Part shown: positions 58,591 through 64,000 of the stretch, in pieces | Layout: every line of letters begins with the position of its first letter | Numbering within the stretch: position 1 is the first letter of the stretch | Assembly (NCBI GenBank): GCA_036262055.1 | Contig: DATAJP010000002.1 | Coordinates: 330,177 to 394,176 of the forward strand | Length of the DNA stretch: 64,000 nucleotides | Source of the DNA: Ignavibacteria bacterium | GTDB taxonomy: Bacteria > Bacteroidota > Ignavibacteria > Tepidaquicellales > Tepidaquicellaceae | Direction of reading: 5' to 3' | Program-made: the position numbers and the translations under genes | Notes under the pieces: generated by a model | What the model saw: only the letters and a program-made list of their open reading frames with translations | Databases searched by the model: none | What the model was told of the DNA's origin: nothing

Positions 58591-60263
58591 TAGTACGGTC
58601 TTAATAACGAATCATAAAGACTTCTGTCTCTCAGAACTTTTATTGCTTCCTGCAGAACTAAATCTGACGGAAACGTTACTTCAATCTGTTCCGATTCTGT
58701 TATTCTTCTTTTGTTTATTTCAATCTCAATGCTTCTTTTGATTTCATCTTTTGCGGCATTAAGTTCGCCGGTTTCTTCTGCTTGAACTTCGTTTTCGAGA
58801 TTTTGTAACAATTCATTATATCTTGATGAAAAACTTTTTTGAGTTCCGATATTTTTTAAATCGGTAATTTTTCTGTCAGCAACTGAATTGTAAATATAAC
58901 CTGATGTGCTGAGGAAATTTAAAAATTCATTATAAACATTGTCATCGACTCTGAAAGATTTATCAACTTGATTGCTGAGTAAATAATAATTTGCAAATTT
59001 GAAAAACATATCGTTGTTTATCAACGATTGATGAATGTCGCTTTCAGCCGCAAGGTCAAGCTTCACATCAGGCATAATTCCCCCAAGCGCTAAAACTTTT
59101 CTGCCGTCAAGTGTTTTAAATTCCATCTGGGTGAATGCATCTTTGTTCAGGAATACACCGCTTTTGTTTTCTTTAAAATAATTTTTTTCCTGAATCCATC
59201 TTCCCGATGGTGTAAAATATCTTGAAAGCGTAATGCGCAATTGGGAATCTGCATCAAGGTCTTTAAACTGCTGAACAAGTCCCTTGCCGAACGAATTACC
59301 TCCGATAATAACAGCTCTATCCAAATCCTGCAAAGCTCCTGCTACGATTTCAGATGCAGAAGCAGTATTGCTGTCAATCAGAACCGCAAGAGGAGTATTT
59401 TTGTTAAGCAAAGGTTCTTCGGTTGAAAAATATTTTTTCTCGGAATCAGCTTTTCTTCCTTTTGTTATTACAAGCAGGCTGTTTTTTTCAACGAGTTTGT
59501 TCAAAATACCGATAGCAGCATCGAGCAATCCGCCGCCGTTGCCGCGCAAGTCGATAACCAAACCATTTAGCTGACCGTTTGCCTGAAGCATTTTTAAGGA
59601 ATTAGTAAATTCCTGCTCAGAGTTGTTCGTGAATCTGTCAAGCTTTATATACCCGATACCATCGGCTTTTTCGCCAAGATATCCGGAATAAGAAACATTC
59701 TTCAAAATAATTTCTTCACGTGTCATGTCTATATCAAGTTCGTTTCCTTCCCTGTCAATTTTTAATTTGATGACAGAGCCAACCGGACCCCTTACGAATT
59801 TTCTTATATCATCAATTTTCAATCCTGAAATTTCTTTGCCGTCAATCTGAAGAATTTTATCACCGCGTCTTAATCCTTTTCTCTGCGCTTCATAACCGTT
59901 CATAACTTCAGTGATTGTTACAACGCTGTCGCGCAAACCAACTGTAACACCAATGCCGCCATATTTTCCGAGTGTAATCAAATCAATCTGGTCCCTGCTT
60001 CTCTCATCAAGATAGCTTGTGTAAGGATCGAGTGTAGAAAGCATTCCTTCTATCCCTGCGGCAACAAATCTGTCCGGGTCGATTTCATCTACGTAGTTCA
60101 AAGTTATCTCACGGTAAACTTTTCCAAGTATGTCAAGATTCTTGTTTATCTTATCGTAAATATCATCTTCGCCTTTAAAAGTCGAACCCGTTACAAATAC
60201 AAATAAAACTGCAGACAAATAAACAATCAGCCTGCCCTTAAAAAATTTATTTTTATTAAACAT
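58590..60263 (-). CDS. S41 C-terminal processing protease
   Basis: A 557-residue exported protease of the CtpA/Prc type. An N-terminal anchor (LIVYLSAVLFVFVTGSTF) is followed by a PDZ domain (GGIGVTVGLRDSVVTITEVM .. GLRRGDKILQIDGKEI) and the catalytic domain with DSNTASASEIVAGAL (Ser in the ASASE loop) and IIGGNSFGKGLVQQF (Lys). The C-terminal ~150 residues are extra helices. It degrades or trims periplasmic proteins. It overlaps purK by 1 bp and follows tmk by 16 bp. Confidence 0.93.
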   Translation of the reverse strand: MFNKNKFFKGRLIVYLSAVLFVFVTGSTFKGEDDIYDKINKNLDILGKVYREITLNYVDEIDPDRFVAAGIEGMLSTLDPYTSYLDERSRDQIDLITLGKYGGIGVTVGLRDSVVTITEVMNGYEAQRKGLRRGDKILQIDGKEISGLKIDDIRKFVRGPVGSVIKLKIDREGNELDIDMTREEIILKNVSYSGYLGEKADGIGYIKLDRFTNNSEQEFTNSLKMLQANGQLNGLVIDLRGNGGGLLDAAIGILNKLVEKNSLLVITKGRKADSEKKYFSTEEPLLNKNTPLAVLIDSNTASASEIVAGALQDLDRAVIIGGNSFGKGLVQQFKDLDADSQLRITLSRYFTPSGRWIQEKNYFKENKSGVFLNKDAFTQMEFKTLDGRKVLALGGIMPDVKLDLAAESDIHQSLINNDMFFKFANYYLLSNQVDKSFRVDDNVYNEFLNFLSTSGYIYNSVADRKITDLKNIGTQKSFSSRYNELLQNLENEVQAEETGELNAAKDEIKRSIEIEINKRRITESEQIEVTFPSDLVLQEAIKVLRDRSLYDSLLRPY

Positions 60264-60279
60264 ATATTTATGAACTAAT

Positions 60280-60903
60280 TTATATTTTTTTGTGTGAACT
60301 TATTTTTTTAAAATCTTCCAGTATTTTATTATGAATGAGTGCTTTTGATTCGGCTGCATCAAGCACCAAAAATCTTTTTTTATTTTCCGAAGCAATCTTC
60401 AGATATCCTTTGATAACCTTTTTATAATAATCTGCTTTTCGTTTTTCAATCCTGTCTCTTTCATTTTGCTTTGATTTTCTCTTAGCCATATCACCCAATG
60501 TAATATTCATAAGATAAGTTCTGTCCGGAACGAGACCATCGGAAGCTATTTTATTAACTATCTCAACCGTTTTTAGTTCAATTTTTCCGCCAAAACCCTG
60601 ATATGCCGTCGAGGAATCATAATACCTGTCACAAACCACTATATAACCTTTTTTCAGATGAGGCAGAATAATTTCACTTGTTAGCTGCTGTCTCGATGCA
60701 GAAAAGAGCAAAAATTCGCTTAAATAAGTCATATTATCAAGCCGTTTATCAAGCAAAATCTTGCGAATTTTCTCTGAAACAATGGTTCCTCCCGGCTCGC
60801 GGAGCAAAATTGCCTTTTTATTATACCTCTTTAAATGATTATAAAAAAGCAATGCCTGAGTTGATTTCCCGCTGAAATCAATGCCTTCAAATGTAATAAA
60901 CAT
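60280..60903 (-). CDS. tmk: Thymidylate kinase
   Basis: A 207-residue P-loop kinase that phosphorylates dTMP to dTDP. The P-loop is FEGIDFSGKSTQALLFYNHL, followed by the LREPGGTIVSEKIRKILL loop, CDRYYDSSTAYQGFGG with the DR(Y/S) motif, and a lid region. The length is typical. The start is the ATG at 60903; the divergent YdcF-type gene starts about 170-200 bp away, so a shared promoter region lies at 60904-61071. First gene of the tmk-S41-purK-DUF2007-M19 run. Confidence 0.95.
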   Translation of the reverse strand: MFITFEGIDFSGKSTQALLFYNHLKRYNKKAILLREPGGTIVSEKIRKILLDKRLDNMTYLSEFLLFSASRQQLTSEIILPHLKKGYIVVCDRYYDSSTAYQGFGGKIELKTVEIVNKIASDGLVPDRTYLMNITLGDMAKRKSKQNERDRIEKRKADYYKKVIKGYLKIASENKKRFLVLDAAESKALIHNKILEDFKKISSHKKI

Positions 60904-61071
60904 AGGTAAATGTAATAATTAGGAAGCCACTTTTATAGGTACTTCTAAGATTGCAAAAATATACCTTATTTAGAAGTCAAAATCTTCTTCAAAAGTATAA
61001 TTTCGGGCTTATTTTCTAAATATATATTTAATTTTAAATTTTAAATATTATCGTAAACAAATACTCGCACC

Positions 61072-62043
61072 ATTAAAAGTCTCGTTCTAATCAGCTTATT
61101 TTTTATTCAGTTGCTTACCTGCTTCATTGTCACCAATCTGCGGTATTCAAATCAGGATTTACGTCTCGATGAGTTCAGTTTTTTAAAAACCGGCAACATC
61201 ATTTGTTTTATTTTATTTCTTTTAATTTTTGTTCTGATGTTCTTGAATTTTCTTTCTTCATCCAAACTAACATTAACTTCCCTTATAATAATCTTCATCG
61301 CGTCGATTGCAGGATTGCTTACTTTAATTCTATTTAATTTAATCGCTGTAAAAGACGAAAGAATTGTTTACGGTTCGGTATTTTTATTCATAATGATGTT
61401 TATACTTTGCGGGTTATATCAGTTATACCGTTCAAAGTCAGGGAAGCTTGAAATTTTCAAAACTGCTTCAAATGCAATGTTTGTTATATTAATAGGAATA
61501 CTTGCAATATTTCTGAATATATTTTTCTTTCATGATGATTACGGAACGGTTTCCGCCGATAATGGAAAAAATGATGCCGGTGTAATCTTCGGCGCAGCGG
61601 TTTGGGGCGGAAACAGACCTTCCCCTGTTCTGCGCGAGCGCATAAATAAAGGATTTGAATTATATCAAAATAAAATCGTTCCTCGTCTGGTATTGACCGG
61701 AGGCGGCTCGCCTAATGAAATGACCGAAGCCGACGTTGCAAGAAATGAGCTTCTGAAATATGGCGTAAAAGATGAAAATCTGATTATTGAAAATACATCT
61801 AACTCAACACGCGAACAGATTTTTTTTCTTCGGGATAAGTTATATAGAAGATTAAAGTGGAATAAAGTTGTTTTGATATCGGATAACTATCACTTATACA
61901 GGATAAAAGAGATTTGCAGTTTTAATGACATTAACTCCAGCGCAGTCGCAACTGAAATGCCCCTATCTCTCGAAGGCAAAGTTTGGTATTGTATAAAAGA
62001 AAGCTTTGCTGTTTTAATGTTCTGGTTTTATGGAATTGGGTAA
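61072..62043 (+). CDS. YdcF/ElyC-type DUF218 membrane protein
   Basis: The start is not obvious. The first ordinary start in frame is TTG at 61111, but it lies within the first membrane helix; ATT at 61072 gives IKSLVLISLFFIQLLTCFIV and a complete helix, so ATT (or a mutated ATG) is preferred. About 323 residues. Four helices follow, then the DUF218 domain: DAGVIFGAAVWGGNRPSPVL, VLTGGGSPNEMTEADVARNE, and VVLISDNYHLYRIKEICS with the conserved SN.H. The family includes ElyC and SanA, envelope factors acting on lipid carriers. Confidence 0.8.
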   Translation: MKSLVLISLFFIQLLTCFIVTNLRYSNQDLRLDEFSFLKTGNIICFILFLLIFVLMFLNFLSSSKLTLTSLIIIFIASIAGLLTLILFNLIAVKDERIVYGSVFLFIMMFILCGLYQLYRSKSGKLEIFKTASNAMFVILIGILAIFLNIFFFHDDYGTVSADNGKNDAGVIFGAAVWGGNRPSPVLRERINKGFELYQNKIVPRLVLTGGGSPNEMTEADVARNELLKYGVKDENLIIENTSNSTREQIFFLRDKLYRRLKWNKVVLISDNYHLYRIKEICSFNDINSSAVATEMPLSLEGKVWYCIKESFAVLMFWFYGIG

Positions 62044-62072
62044 CAACCCTAAACTTTTAAATATCTATCTTA

Positions 62073-62100
62073 GTGTCATTCTGAGCGAAGCGAAGAATCC
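62073..62100. repeat. Dispersed repeat B
   Basis: GTGTCATTCTGAGC then GAAGCGAAGAATCC, first of three forward copies downstream of the YdcF-type gene. Confidence 0.85.
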
Positions 62101-62108
62101 AACAGCTT

Positions 62109-62160
62109 TGTGTCATCCTGCTTCAAAGGAGTCCCTTTGGGAAACGAAGTGAAGGATCCC
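62109..62160. repeat. Variant repeat B with internal insertion
   Basis: GTGTCATCCTG then CTTCAAAGGAGTCCCTTTGG and AAACGAAGTGAAGGATCCC: the B ends with an extra hairpin CAAAGG..CCTTTG between them. It shows the family is modular. Confidence 0.8.
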
Positions 62161-62214
62161 ATTCAAGTACTTATCTTAATTGAATTCTGAATCCTTTTTA
62201 AAAAATCTACATTG

Positions 62215-62243
62215 GTGTCATTCTGAGCGAAGCGAAGAATCTC
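62215..62243. repeat. Dispersed repeat B, left side of GIY-YIG gene
   Basis: GTGTCATTCTGAGC, GAAGCGAAGAATCTC. Its 29 bp match the inverted copy at 62556-62584 with one mismatch. Confidence 0.9.
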
Positions 62244-62254
62244 GTTTTTAGAAT

Positions 62255-62551
62255 ATGCTTACAAAACAATATTATGTTTATATTATTACCAATAAACTTA
62301 ATAAAGTCTTATATACCGGCGTTACAAATAATTTATGCTCAAGAGTTAGCCAGCATAAATCGGGTATAATTGACGGTTTTTCAAAGAGATATAAATTAAA
62401 TAAACTAATTTATTTTGAAAACACAGATGATATAAAATCAGCGATAGAAAGAGAAAAACAAATTAAAGGCTGGTTAAGAGAAAAGAAAATTAAATTAATT
62501 GAAAATTTTAATCCGCAATGGAATGATTTATATGAAGAATATTGTCAATAA
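62255..62551 (+). CDS. GIY-YIG family nuclease
   Basis: A 98-residue single-domain nuclease of the URI-type group: YYVYIITNKLNKVLYTGVTN (the GIY-YIG core, here VYI..YTG) with NLCSRVSQHKSG carrying the R..H catalytic pair, SKRYKLNKLIYFEN, and the terminal IEREKQIKGWLREKKIKLIE with the metal glutamate. Such genes are typically stand-alone accessory ORFs. It lies exactly between inverted copies of repeat B, 11 bp from the left and 4 bp from the right copy, as if moved together. Confidence 0.92.
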   Translation: MLTKQYYVYIITNKLNKVLYTGVTNNLCSRVSQHKSGIIDGFSKRYKLNKLIYFENTDDIKSAIEREKQIKGWLREKKIKLIENFNPQWNDLYEEYCQ

Positions 62552-62555
62552 AAAA

Positions 62556-62584
62556 GAGATTCTTCGCTCCGCTCAGAATGACAC
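62556..62584. repeat. Dispersed repeat B, inverted, right side of GIY-YIG gene
   Basis: GAGATTCTTCGCTCCGCT, CAGAATGACAC: reverse complement of 62215-62243 with one A/G difference. Confidence 0.9.
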
Positions 62585-62685
62585 TACTATTCATTTATAA
62601 ATTATTAACTTTTTGATATTTATAAGTTTATTTCTAATGAATTTTTAAATAAGTATTTTAACATTACACACATTATTAGACTCAG

Positions 62686-63165
62686 ATGAAGGATAAACAA
62701 GGTTTCAGCTTGACCAACAGAAGAAGCTTGCGGGTAAAAGTATTGCAGATACTATATGCCTACGAAATGTCAAAAGACCCGGTTGATAAAATCAAGAAAG
62801 ACATTTTTGTAAACGAACTGAGCGAGGAAAACAAAGAATTTGTTGATAATCTCATTTCTCACGTTTTGAAAAATGAAAAAGAGCTCGATGAAATAATAAC
62901 GAGCAAATGCCAGAACTGGGAACTCGAAAGAATTTCCGTTATTGACAGGATTGTTTTACGAATGGGCATAACCGAGCTGATGTATTTTCCCGATATCCCC
63001 CCGAAAGTTTCAATCAACGAAGCAATAGACATTGCAAAAGAATTCTGCACCCGCAATAGCGGAAAGTTTGTAAACGGGATTCTCGATGCGGTTCTCGATG
63101 AGCTTAAGGAAAGCAATAAGCTGAACAAAACGGGCCGAGGATTGATTGACTTCAAGAAAAAATGA
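62686..63165 (+). CDS. nusB: Transcription antitermination protein NusB
   Basis: A 159-residue helical protein. The start LTNRRSLRVKVLQILYAYEM and the C-terminal block ISVIDRIVLRMGITELMYFP .. VSINEAIDIAKEFCTRNSGK .. FVNGILDAVLDEL are the standard NusB signatures. NusB binds boxA in rRNA leaders with NusE (S10) and supports antitermination and ribosomal RNA maturation. Normal length. The last codons overlap the ATG of the MFS gene (ATGA at 63162-63165), so the two are coupled. Confidence 0.95.
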   Translation: MKDKQGFSLTNRRSLRVKVLQILYAYEMSKDPVDKIKKDIFVNELSEENKEFVDNLISHVLKNEKELDEIITSKCQNWELERISVIDRIVLRMGITELMYFPDIPPKVSINEAIDIAKEFCTRNSGKFVNGILDAVLDELKESNKLNKTGRGLIDFKKK

Positions 63166-64000
63166 AAAATAAAAAAGATGTTTTTGTCTGGTCATTATTC
63201 GATTTCGCCAATTCGACTTATGCGACTATAATTGTTGCATTTGTCTTTGCCGTTTTTTTTAAATCCGTAATTGCAAATGACGAACCAATCGGCGATTTAT
63301 ACTGGGCGCTTGGAATAAACATCTCAATGATAATCTCCGCTGTTCTCAATCCTGTTTGCGGAGCAATCTCAGATTTATCTTCAAACAAGAAAAAGTTTTT
63401 GTTTGTTTTTACATTGATGTCGGTTATTGCAACCTGCATGATGTATTTCACCGGACCTGGAACGATTTTGTTTGCAATAATCTTATTTATCGTTTCAAAC
63501 ATTGGTTTTCAGACTGGAATGACCTTTTATGATGCGTTCATTCCTGAAATAACTACACCTGAATATTATAATAAACTCTCGGGAATCGGATATGCGGTTG
63601 GCTATCTCGGTTCGCTTATTTCTGTATTTCTTGTGTTCCCTTTGAAGGATAATCCGAATTTATTGTTTGCTGTAACTGGAATGTTATTTTTATTATTCTC
63701 GCTCCCTTTGTTTTTATTTTTAAAAGAGAAAAAGAATGTTTTACCTCCGGCTGATGTTAGTTATATTAAATACGGGTTCACGAAAGTAAAAAATTCTTTA
63801 CTTCACATAGGAAATCTTCCGAACCTGAAAAATTTTTTGATTTCGTTTTTCTTTTATATTGATTCGGTTAATACAATAATATTTTTTGCGGGAATATTTG
63901 CCAGCACTACGCTTGGCTTTACGATTACACAGCTTGCAATATTTTTCATTCTCGTTCAGATTACGGCTCTTATAGGGTCGCTTGTGTTTGCAAAGCTTGG
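63162..64000 (+). CDS. UMF1/Atg22-type MFS transporter, partial
   Basis: The gene starts with ATG at 63162 and runs off the window edge; at least 279 residues are present. The first motif VFVWSLFDFANSTYATIIVA is the UMF1 (Atg22-like) signature, followed by NISMIISAVLNPVCGAISDL (the DL after helix 2-3), GMTFYDAFIPEITTPEYYNK with the F.DAF.PE mark, and GYAVGYLGSLISVFLV. Many helices follow. UMF1 members are MFS transporters; the substrate is unknown. Overlaps nusB by 4 bp. Confidence 0.88.
   Translation, partial: MKNKKDVFVWSLFDFANSTYATIIVAFVFAVFFKSVIANDEPIGDLYWALGINISMIISAVLNPVCGAISDLSSNKKKFLFVFTLMSVIATCMMYFTGPGTILFAIILFIVSNIGFQTGMTFYDAFIPEITTPEYYNKLSGIGYAVGYLGSLISVFLVFPLKDNPNLLFAVTGMLFLLFSLPLFLFLKEKKNVLPPADVSYIKYGFTKVKNSLLHIGNLPNLKNFLISFFFYIDSVNTIIFFAGIFASTTLGFTITQLAIFFILVQITALIGSLVFAKL

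Noticed and set aside
61111-62043. YdcF-type gene starting at TTG 61111
   Set aside because: It truncates the first membrane helix; kept only as an alternative start.

Overview
The window looks like a chromosomal stretch from a low-GC Gram-negative bacterium of the Bacteroidota/Chlorobiota side, most likely an Ignavibacteria relative. Two secreted beta-propeller proteins end in type IX secretion sorting tails with the NYPNPFNP signature. There are two TonB-dependent receptors and many lipoproteins. Shine-Dalgarno sequences are weak. No rRNA, tRNA or CRISPR array was seen, and no phage or transposase gene. The lineage call is inference from these traits.

Layout. 1-7 kb: a very large MASE1/PAS/GAF histidine kinase with a receiver-only partner, then small housekeeping-like proteins. 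7-13.7 kb: two tandem paralogous secreted proteins, a TonB receptor, a pterin carbinolamine dehydratase, a winged-helix regulator with a membrane protein, and isocitrate dehydrogenase. 13.8-26.4 kb: an AT-rich patch of unknown genes, urocanate hydratase, two type IX secreted propellers, MurB, a sugar dehydrogenase-like oxidoreductase, a NodB-type deacetylase and an AraC regulator. 26.5-29.8 kb: a PIN toxin-antitoxin pair, then a TPP riboswitch with its terminator in front of a TonB receptor that is probably a thiamine importer. 29.9-37.6 kb: lipoate ligase, a PIG-L deacetylase, an M15 peptidase, two DUF1579 paralogues, and LivH and LivK-type ABC components split by a four-helix-bundle gene. 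37.8-40 kb: a single-chain nuclease/adenine methyltransferase fusion. 40-45.5 kb: META-domain lipoproteins, a TMEM175-type channel, a 256-bp inverted-repeat element, and a ubiquitin-like protein / E1 / membrane RING cluster. 45.6-61 kb: UbiA prenyltransferase, DUF4175 giant protein, coaD-rsmD-PilM-like-ComEA, and the run tmk, S41 protease, purK, DUF2007, M19 dipeptidase, YkvA, YmdB. 61-64 kb: a YdcF-type protein, a GIY-YIG gene, nusB and the start of a UMF1-type MFS transporter.

The most interesting system is at 42.0-45.5 kb. A YukD/ubiquitin-like protein, a secreted protein, a ThiF/E1 enzyme with an extra C-terminal domain, and a prokaryotic RING finger tethered to the inner membrane lie in one orientation. 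The RING gene needs a CTG start; the first ATG/GTG/TTG-type start would cut off its first zinc ligands. No E2 or JAB peptidase is present in the window.

The second theme is small dispersed hairpin repeats. At least seven families recur between genes, and several have moved into functional sequence: one forms the tip of the P3 arm of the TPP riboswitch, two lie inside the thiamine receptor gene and appear to supply its signal-peptidase site, and an inverted pair brackets the GIY-YIG gene. All functional calls come from reading protein motifs by eye; no database search was run.
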